Source of the DNA: Sphingomonas gilva
GTDB taxonomy: Bacteria > Pseudomonadota > Alphaproteobacteria > Sphingomonadales > Sphingomonadaceae
Direction: 5' to 3'
Assembly (NCBI RefSeq): GCF_003515075.1
Contig: NZ_QWLV01000001.1
Coordinates: 1 to 64,000 of the forward strand
DNA: 64,000 bases
Positions 45,071 through 56,071 of this stretch are shown here, piece by piece (positions within the stretch are counted from its first letter, which is position 1; each line of letters begins with the position of its first letter). The position numbers were made by a program, and so were the translations under genes. The notes beneath the pieces are model-generated. The model was not told where the DNA came from, made no database searches, and saw only the letters and a list, made by a program, of their open reading frames with translations.

Positions 45071-46657
45071 TTATTGGAGTGCCTCCTTCACGAACTCCGC
45101 GGCGCGCCAGCCGATCATGATCGAGGGAGCGTTGGTGTTGCCCGAGACGAGGCGGGGCATGATCGAGGCGTCGGCGATCCACAGGCCTTCAACCCCGCGC
45201 ACCTTGAGCGCCGGATCGCACACCGCATCTTCGTCCGCCCCCATCCGCGCGCTACCGACGGGGTGATAGACGGTATCGGCGCGGTCGCGGATCATGGCGT
45301 CGAGCGCTGCGTCGTCGCGCAGATCGATCGGGTGCCGGTCCTTGGGCTTGTGCCCGTCTAGCGGCGGCGCGGCGCAGATGCGATGGGTGAGGCGGACGCC
45401 TTCGCGCAATATCCGCATGTCGTAATCGGTGGTGAGGAAGGCGGGATCGATCAAGGGCGGCGCGGCGGGATCGGTCGAGCCCAATCGCACCGTCCCCCGG
45501 CTTTCGGGACGCAGCACGCAGACATGGCACGAGAAGCCGTGGCCCTTCACCTTGGTGCGGCCGTGATCCTCGAGCACGGCGGGGACGAAGTGGAACTGGA
45601 TGTCGGGCGCGGGCGCGTCGCGGTCGACCCGCCAGAAGCCGCCCGCCTCTGCATAGGGCGTGGTCATCGCGCCGGTGCGCTTGAGCCGGTGCTCGATCAC
45701 CGCCTTCACCATCGTCCACAGGCCGCCAAGCGACTGGCCCATGAAGGTCCGCCCCTCGGTCTCGAACCCCGCGACATAATCGACATGGTCCTGCAGGTCC
45801 GATCCGACCGCGGCGCAATCGCGCACGACGGGAATGTCATGTTCGGCGAGATGCGCGCCCGGCCCGATGCCGGAGAGCATCAGCGTCTGCGGCGTGCCGA
45901 ACGCGCCACCTGCCACCACCACGCCCCCCTTCGCGCGGATCGTCTCGCGCCGGCCGCCGCGCACGATCACCACGCCCGAGGCGCGGCCATCGGCGATCAA
46001 CACACGCTCGACCACCGCGCCGGTGCGGATGTCGAGGTTCGCCCGGCCCTTGGCCGAATCGAGAAAGGCGCGCGCCGCCGACCAGCGTTCGCCGCCTTTC
46101 TGCGTGGTCTGGTAGAGGCCGAAGCCCTCTTGGCCGGGCCCGTTAAAATCGTCGTTCAGCGGCAGCTGCAGATTGGCCGCGGCCTCGACGAAGGCGCGGC
46201 TGCCGGGGTTGGGCCAATGTTGGTCGCTGACCGACAGCGGCCCGTCCGCGCCGTGCCAGGCATCCGCGCCCCGCTCGTTCGCCTCGCACGCCTTGAATAC
46301 CGGCAGCACATCGTCCCAGCCCCAGCCGGTGCAGCCGAGATCCCGCCAATTGTCGTAATCCCACGCGCTCCCACGGATATAGAGCATCGCGTTGATCGCG
46401 CTCGATCCGCCCAGCCCGCGACCGCGCGGCTGGTATCCGGTGCGCCCGTTCAGCCCCCGCTGCGGGACGGTGTCGAACCGGTAGTTCGACCGCTCACGGA
46501 TGAAGGGCATAAAGCCCGGGGTGCGGATGAAGACATCGTCGTTGCGCCCGCCCGCCTCGACCACGCAGACCGAGAGATCGGGGTCCTCGCTCAGGCGGCC
46601 CGCGGCGGCGCTGCCGCCCGATCCTCCGCCGACGACGATGATGTCGAACTCGTCCAT
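45071..46657 (-). CDS. GMC-family FAD oxidoreductase (choline/alcohol dehydrogenase type)
   Basis: 528 residues. The N-terminal FAD motif GGGSGGSAAAGRLSED is present, with the GMC signatures GRGLGGSSAINAMLYIRG and GAFGTPQTLMLSG, and the C-terminal His-Pro-x-Gly-Ser-Ala-Arg-Met catalytic region. It oxidises an alcohol substrate; resemblance to choline dehydrogenase is generic and the substrate is not defined. The ATG at 46657 overlaps the end of the preceding sterol-desaturase-family gene by 67 bases. Confidence 0.92.
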   Translation of the reverse strand: MDEFDIIVVGGGSGGSAAAGRLSEDPDLSVCVVEAGGRNDDVFIRTPGFMPFIRERSNYRFDTVPQRGLNGRTGYQPRGRGLGGSSAINAMLYIRGSAWDYDNWRDLGCTGWGWDDVLPVFKACEANERGADAWHGADGPLSVSDQHWPNPGSRAFVEAAANLQLPLNDDFNGPGQEGFGLYQTTQKGGERWSAARAFLDSAKGRANLDIRTGAVVERVLIADGRASGVVIVRGGRRETIRAKGGVVVAGGAFGTPQTLMLSGIGPGAHLAEHDIPVVRDCAAVGSDLQDHVDYVAGFETEGRTFMGQSLGGLWTMVKAVIEHRLKRTGAMTTPYAEAGGFWRVDRDAPAPDIQFHFVPAVLEDHGRTKVKGHGFSCHVCVLRPESRGTVRLGSTDPAAPPLIDPAFLTTDYDMRILREGVRLTHRICAAPPLDGHKPKDRHPIDLRDDAALDAMIRDRADTVYHPVGSARMGADEDAVCDPALKVRGVEGLWIADASIMPRLVSGNTNAPSIMIGWRAAEFVKEALQ

Positions 46658-47556
46658 GCGTCCTGCGCCTCCCCATGTTTCGCGGCCCAGCGCGCCTTGA
46701 TCATGGCGCTGGTGTCGCGCGATCCGTCGTGGCTCCAGCCGGGCTCGCGGATCATGTAGTTCAGTTTGTTGCGCCAGCCGGGCGCGCGCCACACATCCTT
46801 CGCGATGCCGATCCATTCGTGCGTCGCCGCCCACAGGATGTTGAAGCTGCCGAGGTTGCGGACGATGCCGTAGCGGGGCCTGTCGTCGTCGCGCTCGGCG
46901 ACGAAGGTGCCGAACAGCTTGTCCCACACGATGAACACGCCGGCATAGTTGGCGTCGAGATAGCGCGCGTTGGTCGCGTGGTGGACGCGGTGGTGGCTGG
47001 GCGTGTTCATCACCGCCTCAAACCAGCGCGGCATCCGGCCGATCGTCTCGGTGTGGATCCAGAACTGATAGACCAAGTTCACCCCGGCGACGAAGAAGAC
47101 GAGCGGGGGCGGAAAGCCGATCAGGAACAAGGGCAGCCGGAACAGGAAGCCGAGGCTGAAGAAGCCGGTCCAGGTCTGCCGGAGCGCGGTCGACAGATTA
47201 TAATGCTGCGACGAGTGATGGATGACGTGGCTCGCCCAGAACCAGCGCACGCGGTGTGCGCTGCGGTGGAAGACGTAATAAGCGAGGTCGTCGAGCACGA
47301 AGGCGACCGGGAACACCCACCAGGCATAGCCGATGTCGAACAGGGCGAACTGATGGACCCACATGGCAAGCGCGACGACCAGGCCGCCCGAGAGTATGCC
47401 GGCGATGGTGCTGCCGAAGCCGAGCCCGAGCGAGGTCAGCGTGTCCTTCGGGCAATAGCGCCGCCGATCCTTCAGCCGCGCGACCAGCATCTCGGCCAGC
47501 ACGAGCAGGACGAAGGCCGGAATGGCGAGATCGACGGGATCGGGTAGGTCGGGCAC
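46591..47556 (-). CDS. Sterol desaturase / fatty-acid hydroxylase family membrane protein
   Basis: 321-residue di-iron membrane enzyme. Histidine clusters HRSAHR, HVIHHSSQ, and HRVHHA with several hydrophobic helices identify the family. The substrate may be a carotenoid, hopanoid, sterol-like or fatty-acyl lipid. The last 22 residues (Ser/Ala-rich tail) overlap the GMC gene in a different frame, so the tail may be non-essential. The gene pair implies sequential oxidation of one lipid or terpenoid. Confidence 0.87.
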   Translation of the reverse strand: MPDLPDPVDLAIPAFVLLVLAEMLVARLKDRRRYCPKDTLTSLGLGFGSTIAGILSGGLVVALAMWVHQFALFDIGYAWWVFPVAFVLDDLAYYVFHRSAHRVRWFWASHVIHHSSQHYNLSTALRQTWTGFFSLGFLFRLPLFLIGFPPPLVFFVAGVNLVYQFWIHTETIGRMPRWFEAVMNTPSHHRVHHATNARYLDANYAGVFIVWDKLFGTFVAERDDDRPRYGIVRNLGSFNILWAATHEWIGIAKDVWRAPGWRNKLNYMIREPGWSHDGSRDTSAMIKARWAAKHGEAQDAWTSSTSSSSAEDRAAAPPRAA

Positions 47557-47566
47557 GGGCTTGTGC

Positions 47567-47935
47567 TTACACCAGTGTCAGCAGCTTGTCGCTATCCGGA
47601 ATCGCGATGCGGCCGAAGCCGCTCTCACCGCTGTCGATAGTGGCAAGTCCCGCATCGCGCGCGATCCGTAGGGGTGGACGCATTCGCCGCGCGGCGATCT
47701 GCGCGCCGTGGAGCTTCAACAGCGCGACGCTTCCGTCGGCTCCCGTCACCAGCGCGGCCTTGCCGTCCTCGGCGACCACCGCGTCGATCGAGGCGAAGCC
47801 CGACAGCGCGTCCTCTGCCGCCGCTTTCGCCTCGTCCTCGCTCGCGATGCCGCCGCCGCCCAGCCCCAGCGCCCAGGCGATCCCCGCCAATGCGAGCACC
47901 GCGGCGAGGCTGCCGCCGAGCAGCGCCCAATTCAT
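47567..47935 (-). CDS. Small exported or anchored protein, 122 residues
   Basis: Not recognised. An N-terminal hydrophobic stretch (residues 3-25) acts as a signal anchor. The rest is a small alpha/beta region with a SEDEAKAAAEDALSGFASID helix. It overlaps the downstream-upstream neighbour (phosphatase-like gene at 47932) by four bases and precedes the desaturase gene by 10, so it belongs to the same reverse-strand operon. Confidence 0.65.
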   Translation of the reverse strand: MNWALLGGSLAAVLALAGIAWALGLGGGGIASEDEAKAAAEDALSGFASIDAVVAEDGKAALVTGADGSVALLKLHGAQIAARRMRPPLRIARDAGLATIDSGESGFGRIAIPDSDKLLTLV

Positions 47936-48366
47936 TTGGCGGCGCGCATCTGGTCGAGCAACGGGCGCAGATTGGAGAGATCGTAGCCCGCGCCGGCCGC
48001 CTTCTCGATCAGCGTGTCGGCATCGTCGCCCAGCCGCGCGCGGGCGAGCGCCCATAGATTGGCCGAGCGCGTGCCCGACCGGCAATAGGCCAGCACCGGG
48101 CCGTTGGCGCTCTCGATCACCTCGACCAGCGCGTCGACCTGCGGCAGCGAAAAGCCGGCATGGGTGACGGGGATCGCCCGATAGGACAGCCCATGCTCCG
48201 CCGCGACGCGCGCGATCTCGGCGCCTTCGGGCTGATTCGCCTCCTCGCCGTCGGGCCGGTTGTTGACCAGCGCGACATAACCGGCCTGCGCGGCGGGACC
48301 GAGGTCCTCGGAAGTGAGCTGCGGCGCGACGGCGAAGTGCGAATCGAGCGGGCGGATGTCGGTCAT
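47932..48366 (-). CDS. TIGR01244-type phosphatase/sulfurtransferase-like protein
   Basis: 144 residues of the dual-specificity-phosphatase-like family to which Blh-fused domains belong. The P-loop CRSGTRS near residue 94 is a Cys-X5-Arg active site, preceded by LVNNRPDGEE and IPVTHAGFSLPQ. The family has been tied to sulfide or signal handling in biofilm contexts, with no firm substrate. It heads a reverse-strand operon with the 122-residue protein, the desaturase and the GMC gene. Confidence 0.82.
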   Translation of the reverse strand: MTDIRPLDSHFAVAPQLTSEDLGPAAQAGYVALVNNRPDGEEANQPEGAEIARVAAEHGLSYRAIPVTHAGFSLPQVDALVEVIESANGPVLAYCRSGTRSANLWALARARLGDDADTLIEKAAGAGYDLSNLRPLLDQMRAAK

Positions 48367-48656
48367 GGCTTAGGGTCCGGTTGCGCGCTGGGACTGATCG
48401 CGATGTGCGAAAGGTAAGGAAGGTCACGCCACGTCTTCGCGAGCGTGCGGCGAACCGAGCGGATTGGCCGGCGGGGCGTAGAAGAGAAGCAGGGCCGAGC
48501 GGGGATCATCGGCCGAGTCCAGCACGCGAAATCCTATTAGGAAAGCGAAAAAGTCAGACCATCCAGCTTCCAGCCTGACTCTTTCCGGACAAAATGAATC
48601 TCCTTGTCCGGTCGCGACGAGCAGCTGCGTCAGCGGCGCATCGAAGCACAAGCGGT
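48367..48656. other. Intergenic region with a hairpin
   Basis: 290 bases without a supported gene. A perfect 8-bp inverted repeat CCGGACAA/TTGTCCGG at 48585-48592 and 48604-48611 lies about 45 bases past the stop of the reverse-strand PhyH gene, and an imperfect GTCAG/CTGAC pair is next to it. It may help end that transcript, but there is no U-tract. Confidence 0.5.
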
Positions 48657-49481
48657 TCAGGCGCCAGGAAAGCGACGTCGTTCCGCCATCTCCCCGATCG
48701 CGCCCCGGATCGCCTGCTCGACCGGCGAATAATCGTGGTCCGGGCGATCGAGGCGGATCGGCTCGCGCGGCAGGAGCGGCGGTTGCGCCAAGAAGCGCGG
48801 CCGAGTCCCGCGATGGCGTTGCGCCGCGTGGACGATGAAGGGATGGCACAGATAGACCGTACCCGCCTCGCCGACGGCGAGCACCTCCGGCCGGCCGGCC
48901 GATCCGGCAAAGCCGTCGGCGGCCAGCTCGCGCAGGGTCAGCCCGGAATCGCTGGCTGGGGCGAGCTGCCGGGCAATATCGATGTGCGATCCCGCCCGGA
49001 TGCGCGTCGGCGCGTCCTCGGGCCCGACATCCGAGAAGAGGAACAGCATCAGCAGCACCCGGCCCCTGCTGGCCACATTGGCGCGCCATTCCATGAAGTC
49101 CGGATTGTCCTCGCCGAAGCTCACATCGATATGCCAGCCATCGTCGCCGGGATCGATCGGCGAGGGAAAGCGGACCGGGAAGGTGCCGAGCGCGCCGAGG
49201 GGCAGCCAGCGCCCCGGCCCGACGAGTTGATCGAACGCGGCGTGGAGCAGCGGCATGTTCGCCGCTTCGCGAAAGGGCGGTTGGCCATATTGACCCAGCC
49301 GAACGACGGGCCGGGTCCATGTCGAGCGGTCGTGCGGATCACAGCCGGTGTCGCGCCACAGGATCGCGCGGGCCTGCTCGGCCAGCGCTTTCGGAAAGGC
49401 GCGGTCGATGCGAACGAAGCCGTTATCGATGAAGGACGCGATGCTTGCGGCGTCGAGCGCATGCGCGGTTTCAAGGCCCAT
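48657..49481 (-). CDS. Phytanoyl-CoA dioxygenase (PhyH) family protein
   Basis: 274-residue Fe(II)/2-oxoglutarate-dependent oxygenase. The HxD iron motif reads HIDVSF near residue 133, the distal His is in HPFIVHAAQRH, and the 2-oxoglutarate Arg lies shortly after. The substrate is unknown; PhyH relatives hydroxylate lipids, amino-acid derivatives or antibiotics. It stands alone between two non-coding stretches. Confidence 0.82.
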   Translation of the reverse strand: MGLETAHALDAASIASFIDNGFVRIDRAFPKALAEQARAILWRDTGCDPHDRSTWTRPVVRLGQYGQPPFREAANMPLLHAAFDQLVGPGRWLPLGALGTFPVRFPSPIDPGDDGWHIDVSFGEDNPDFMEWRANVASRGRVLLMLFLFSDVGPEDAPTRIRAGSHIDIARQLAPASDSGLTLRELAADGFAGSAGRPEVLAVGEAGTVYLCHPFIVHAAQRHRGTRPRFLAQPPLLPREPIRLDRPDHDYSPVEQAIRGAIGEMAERRRFPGA

Positions 49482-49761
49482 GATGTGTTTCCAATCAAAT
49501 TGTACAGGCGATCGCGGGCGCAGGCGAAACGCCGCCGGTTCGGGTACTCGTCGTCCACTCAGACGAGCAGAAAGGCGGCCGCGCGATTGAAGATGGTGAA
49601 CATCATGGCAGCATCAGAATAGGAACGGTCGCCACCGATGCAAGCCGTGAAAGCGCATTGTCATACGCATTGAGCATTATCGTGCATCGCAGCCAAGCGG
49701 CTTGTGCCGCCGGGCCAAGCACGACAAGTTCCGCGCGTTTCAAGGAAATTCGGGGGTCAAG

Positions 49762-51303
49762 ATGAAGCGACAGCTACTTTGCGCGACCTGGCTGCTGTTT
49801 GCCGGAGCCCTGATCGGCGAGCCGGCCTTCGCCGGCTGTTCCGAAGCCGCGACCGAGAGGAGCGCGCGCGAGGCGGCCTTCGCGGAACAGGTCAGCGCCC
49901 GGACCCCGACCTATCTCGAGGATTTCGGCGTACCGGGCGGCGCGGTGGTGGTGATCGAGGACGGCCGGGTGATTCTCGCGCGCGGGTTCGGCGTGGCGAA
50001 CCTGGCCACCGCGACGGCGGTCGGCCCCGAAACGCTGTTCAACATCGGATCGACCTCCAAATCGGTGGCGGCATGGGGGGCGATGCACCTGGTGGGCGAA
50101 GGCAAGCTGTCACTCGACGAGCCGGTCGACGCGCGGCTGAAGCGCTGGCATCTTCCCCCATCGCCGCATCCGGTGTCGGGCGTCACCTTGCGCCGGCTGC
50201 TCAGCCATACAGCGGGTCTGTCGGTGTCGGGCTATCGCGGCTGGGGGCCTGACGACCTCATCCCGACATTGGAACAATCGCTGTCCGGCCAGGCGAACGG
50301 CGCCGGCGCGGTCGTGCTGGAGGCGGCGCCGGGTTCGCGCTGGTCCTATTCGGGCGGCGGCTACACGCTGATGCAATTGCTGGTCGAGGAAACCGCGGGC
50401 AAGCCGTTCGCGGACCATATGCGCGACGCCGTCCTTCGCCCGCTCGGCATGGACGACAGCAGCTTCGCTCTGACCGCCGACGTGCTTGGCCGCGCCGCGC
50501 GAGCCTATGACGAACTGGGCGAGGAGACGCCTACGCCGCGGTTCGCCGAGCTCGCCGCTGCGGGCATGTATGCGACCGTCGGCGACATGGCCTGCTACGC
50601 GCTGGCGTCGATCGGCGACCCGCGATCGGGGGCGGTGCTGAAGCCGGGCATGCTTGACCTGATGACCGCGCCCGCGCCCGCCACCAATGGACGCTGGGGA
50701 CTGGGCTATTCGATCCAGGCGGCGGGCGAGGGCTTTCCGGACGGCGTGGCGCGCGTCGGCCATGACGGCGGCAATCGCGGCTGGCAGAGCTTCTTCTGGG
50801 TCAGCCGATTCCAGCGCGACGGACTGATCGTCCTCACCAACGGATCGAACGGCTGGAACGTATCGAACCAGCTGGTCGCCGACTGGATGGAATGGAAGAC
50901 GGGCAAGCGGCTGTCGATCCCGCGCTCGATCGCGGCGACGATCCTTGGGCCTTTGCACGAAGGCGGCGTTTCGGCCGCGATCGCGCGCTACGAAGCACTG
51001 AAGACGCAAGAAACGCGTCCGAACTACATCTTCAACCCGGGCGAGCTCAATCGGCTGGGCTATTCCCTGCTGCGCAAGGGCCGGGTGCAAGACGCCATCG
51101 CTTTGTGGGAGCTCAACGCGCGGGAATATCCAGACGATTGGAACGTTCACGACAGCCTGGGCGACGGCTATGCCGCGGCCGGGCCCGATTTCGCGAGCAA
51201 GGCGATGGCAAGCTTCCGCCGGTCGCTGGCGCTGAATCCTGCCAACAGCCATGCGCGCGAGATGATCCCGCGTATTGAGAGGGGCGAATCCATCTCGCTG
51301 TGA
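49762..51303 (+). CDS. Exported class C beta-lactamase/DD-peptidase-like hydrolase with TPR tail
   Basis: 513 residues. Signal peptide to about residue 24. The serine hydrolase core has the SxxK motif in STSK near residue 95 and a YSG-type YSGGG motif near residue 200. The C-terminal 110 residues (LGYSLLRKGRVQDAIALWELN, then LGDGYAAAG and ALNPANSHA) form tetratricopeptide-like repeats. Members of this family act on peptides, esters or D-amino-acid bonds rather than beta-lactams. ATG 49762 gives the signal peptide. Confidence 0.85.
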   Translation: MKRQLLCATWLLFAGALIGEPAFAGCSEAATERSAREAAFAEQVSARTPTYLEDFGVPGGAVVVIEDGRVILARGFGVANLATATAVGPETLFNIGSTSKSVAAWGAMHLVGEGKLSLDEPVDARLKRWHLPPSPHPVSGVTLRRLLSHTAGLSVSGYRGWGPDDLIPTLEQSLSGQANGAGAVVLEAAPGSRWSYSGGGYTLMQLLVEETAGKPFADHMRDAVLRPLGMDDSSFALTADVLGRAARAYDELGEETPTPRFAELAAAGMYATVGDMACYALASIGDPRSGAVLKPGMLDLMTAPAPATNGRWGLGYSIQAAGEGFPDGVARVGHDGGNRGWQSFFWVSRFQRDGLIVLTNGSNGWNVSNQLVADWMEWKTGKRLSIPRSIAATILGPLHEGGVSAAIARYEALKTQETRPNYIFNPGELNRLGYSLLRKGRVQDAIALWELNAREYPDDWNVHDSLGDGYAAAGPDFASKAMASFRRSLALNPANSHAREMIPRIERGESISL

Positions 51304-51321
51304 GGCGCGGCAGGCGGTGGA

Positions 51322-53088
<1,767 letters not shown>

Positions 53089-53133
53089 CAGCGCCTTATA
53101 GGCATCGCGCCGGGCTTGGCCACCGGCGACGCG

Positions 53134-55197
53134 TCAGGCGGCGCGTTCGAGCGCTCCGACCTTTTCGTCCGCCGCAGGCGTCGCCCCGATCGCGCCGGTC
53201 ACCGGCATCGGCGCGGGATGGCCGAGCAGGAAGCCCTGCACCTCGTCGCAGCCTTCGCGGATCAGCACGCTCAGCTGCTCGTCGGTCTCGATGCCCTCGG
53301 CGAGCACGGGGATGGCGAGGCTCTTGCCCAGCGCCAGCACCGCGCGGATGATCGCGGTCGCCTGCGGACTTCCTTCCAGTTCCGAGGTGAAGAAGCGATC
53401 GAGCTTGATCTTGTCGAACGGGAAGACGCGCAGCGTCTCCAGCGACGAATAGCCGGTGCCGAAATCGTCGAGCGCCACGCCGACGCCCAGCGCCTTGATC
53501 TGGCGGAGGATGTGCAGCGCGCGCTCACGGTTCGCCATGATCGCGGTCTCGGTCAGCTCGATCTCCAGCCGCCGCGGCGGCAGCCCCGAATCGAGCATCA
53601 CCTGGTGGAACAGCCGCGGCAGATCGGCATGGGCGAGCTGAAGCGCCGACACGTTGACCGCGACGCGCGATTGGTGGTCCCAGCGCATCGCATCGAAGCA
53701 GGCGCGCCGCAGCACCCATTCGCCGAGGCTCAGGATCAGGCCGTTCTCCTCGGCGATGGGGATGAACACCGATGGCGGGATCGCCCCGCGTTCGGGGTGG
53801 GTCCAGCGCAGCAGCGCCTCATATCCGGTCACCTCACGCGTCGCGATCGACGCCTGCACCTGATAGTGCACGTCGAGCTCGTCATGCTCGATCGCGCGGC
53901 GCAGGTCGTTCGCGATCTCGCGGCGTTCGCGGATCGCCTCGTCCAGCTCGCTGTCATAATGGCAGGGACCGGGCGCGCTCTCGCACTTGGCCCGGTACAT
54001 GGCGAGATCGGCGTTGTTGGTCAGCGCCTCGGCATCTCCCGCGTCGTCGGGAAAGACCGCGACGCCGATGCTCGCCCCCAGCCGCGCGTCGAACTGGCCG
54101 AGCGAGAGCGGCGCCTTGAGCGTCGCCTCGAGCAGAGCGGCGAACGCTACCAGCTGCGCGCGGTCGGTGAAGCGGGTGATCGCGACGAACTCGTCGCCGC
54201 CCAGCCGCGCGACCATGTCGTTCGGACCGATCGCCTGGCGCATCCGCTCGGCGAGCAGCACCAGCACGTCGTCGCCCGCCTTGTGGCCATGGACGTCGTT
54301 GATCTCCTTGAAGCGGTCGAGATCGATCGCGCACAGCCCGATCCGCCCGCCCGTCGTCCGTGCGGCGGCGATCTGGCGGTCGAGCTCGCCCTGGAAGCCG
54401 ACGCGATTGGGCAGGCCGGTCAGCGCGTCGTTCATCGCCATGTGATGCAGGCGCTGCATCGCGTCCGAGCGCGTCTGGCGGTCGATCATCGCGGCGAACA
54501 CGCCCGATGCGATCACCAGCAGCCCGATCAGCGCGGTGGCGAGCGCCAGCGCGCGCGCCTCCTCGGCCTCGAGCGCGAGATCGCTTCCCATCATCGGCCG
54601 GATGTTCATCGCGGTCATCGCGACGAAGTGCAGCGTCGCAATGGCGACGACGATCAGGACGGTACCCAGCGCGACGCGGTGACGCGGCAGGCTGAGCGAC
54701 CTGAGCACGGCGAGCGCCGCGCCGGCGAAGACACAGGCGCAGGCGACCGACGCGACGACGTAGCCCATGTCCCAGCTGACGGCGCCCTGCACGCGGTAGG
54801 CGGCCATGCCCATGAAGTGCATCGCCGAGATCGCGCCGCCGAACAGCGCGCCGCCGATCGCCGGAAGCGCGCGATCGGATCGCCACGCGGCGACGCTGAA
54901 GCCGGCGAAAGAGCCGACCACCGCGACGATCAGCGAACCGATCGTCAGCACCGGATCGAGCTGGACCGGCGCCTTGGCCTCGAACGCCAGCATCGCGACG
55001 AAATGGGTGCACCATATCGTCGCGCCCGCCGCGACCGAGGTGAGGAACACCCAGCCGAAGCGCTGCAGCCCGGGCACGTTGCACGCGCGCTCGAACATCT
55101 GGACGATGGCGAAGGCGCCCATGCCGCAGATCAGCACCGCGAGCGCGACCAGCCACGGATCATGCTCGATGGCGATACACAGGGCGACGTCGATCAT
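53134..55197 (-). CDS. MHYT-GGDEF-EAL membrane cyclic-di-GMP protein
   Basis: 687 residues. Seven or so N-terminal helices carry MHYT-type repeats (THFVAML, MHFMGMA, LHFVAMT), thought to bind copper or sense gas. A GGDEF domain has an intact RLGGDEF signature (about residue 330). An EAL domain reads YEALLRW with the downstream Asp-Asp-Phe-Gly-Thr-Gly-Tyr-Ser-Ser loop. Both catalytic sites look intact, so it could make or degrade cyclic-di-GMP. ATG 55197 is chosen because it starts just before the first helix. Confidence 0.92.
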   Translation of the reverse strand: MIDVALCIAIEHDPWLVALAVLICGMGAFAIVQMFERACNVPGLQRFGWVFLTSVAAGATIWCTHFVAMLAFEAKAPVQLDPVLTIGSLIVAVVGSFAGFSVAAWRSDRALPAIGGALFGGAISAMHFMGMAAYRVQGAVSWDMGYVVASVACACVFAGAALAVLRSLSLPRHRVALGTVLIVVAIATLHFVAMTAMNIRPMMGSDLALEAEEARALALATALIGLLVIASGVFAAMIDRQTRSDAMQRLHHMAMNDALTGLPNRVGFQGELDRQIAAARTTGGRIGLCAIDLDRFKEINDVHGHKAGDDVLVLLAERMRQAIGPNDMVARLGGDEFVAITRFTDRAQLVAFAALLEATLKAPLSLGQFDARLGASIGVAVFPDDAGDAEALTNNADLAMYRAKCESAPGPCHYDSELDEAIRERREIANDLRRAIEHDELDVHYQVQASIATREVTGYEALLRWTHPERGAIPPSVFIPIAEENGLILSLGEWVLRRACFDAMRWDHQSRVAVNVSALQLAHADLPRLFHQVMLDSGLPPRRLEIELTETAIMANRERALHILRQIKALGVGVALDDFGTGYSSLETLRVFPFDKIKLDRFFTSELEGSPQATAIIRAVLALGKSLAIPVLAEGIETDEQLSVLIREGCDEVQGFLLGHPAPMPVTGAIGATPAADEKVGALERAA

Positions 55198-55317
55198 GGC
55201 GGCTCCAGATGCCAGGCAACGGCGCATCTGGGCCGAATAGTCTTACAATAGCACTAACGCGTGCGCAATTTACGCAGTGCGCCTCCCCTTTCAGCGAGAA
55301 GGCGGTGATCGATAATC

Positions 55318-55944
55318 CTAAAGGCAGCCCTCGACATGCTGGATCGCCGGCCCGCCGGCATGGATCGCCGTGACGCGGTCGTCCTCGCCGATCTCGTAGC
55401 GGATGCCGCGCGCCGCGGGATCGCGAACGTCTTCACCGCCGCCGCCGCGCGCCCAGACGGTCAGATAGCCGCCCTCGGGATGGAGATAGGCGTGCGGCGT
55501 CGCGCCGATAGCGTCGCCATAGGCGGCGCGGACCCTGGCGGCATCGTCGCCCAGGCTGATGCCCCGGTCGGTCGCGATGTCGGCGTCGCGGACCAGCGAG
55601 ATGCGGGCGAGCTTGCCGTCCTCGACCATCACCAGCATGCCTTGGGGCGCGCGCGCCGGGCGGAACTGGTCGCAGGCCTCGGGATCCGGCCCGCCTACCG
55701 CCGCCGGATCGGCGTCCCCGCCCAGCGCCGCTTCGATCTCGGCCCGGCTCATGCCGATCCGGAGCGGGCCCCAGCCATCGGCCGTGAGGGCCGTCTCCGT
55801 GGCGGGCGCACGCGCCGGCTCAGCCGGAGCGGCCGGCGGCGGCTGGCTGACGGGCGCAGCGGCGTTGCCGCTCTCTGCCTTATCGGCGGCTTCGGGCGCG
55901 CAAGCGGCCAAGGCCAGGACAAAGGCGATTGGAAACAGTCTCAT
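55318..55944 (-). CDS. Lipoprotein of unknown function
   Basis: 208 residues. Lipobox LAAC near residue 15 marks an export and lipidation signal. Then follow an Ala/Pro-rich linker and a globular part with GPLRIGMSRAEIEAALG, typical of small SmpA/OmlA-like or DUF1131-like outer-membrane lipoproteins. No enzyme motif. An in-frame ATG at 55950 would add two residues. It is tandem with the MHYT gene on the same strand, with a 120-base gap between them. Confidence 0.72.
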   Translation of the reverse strand: MRLFPIAFVLALAACAPEAADKAESGNAAAPVSQPPPAAPAEPARAPATETALTADGWGPLRIGMSRAEIEAALGGDADPAAVGGPDPEACDQFRPARAPQGMLVMVEDGKLARISLVRDADIATDRGISLGDDAARVRAAYGDAIGATPHAYLHPEGGYLTVWARGGGGEDVRDPAARGIRYEIGEDDRVTAIHAGGPAIQHVEGCL

Positions 55945-56071
55945 GCCCATCCAACGCCGATGTCGGCGCGAACGATCCGAGATGCTTAGGGACGAACGTG
56001 GCGCCTCTGTTCCCGACGCCGAGCGCAAGGGCCTTTTCGTCGCTTCGCTCAGTTGTATCGCGTCTTCCTTC

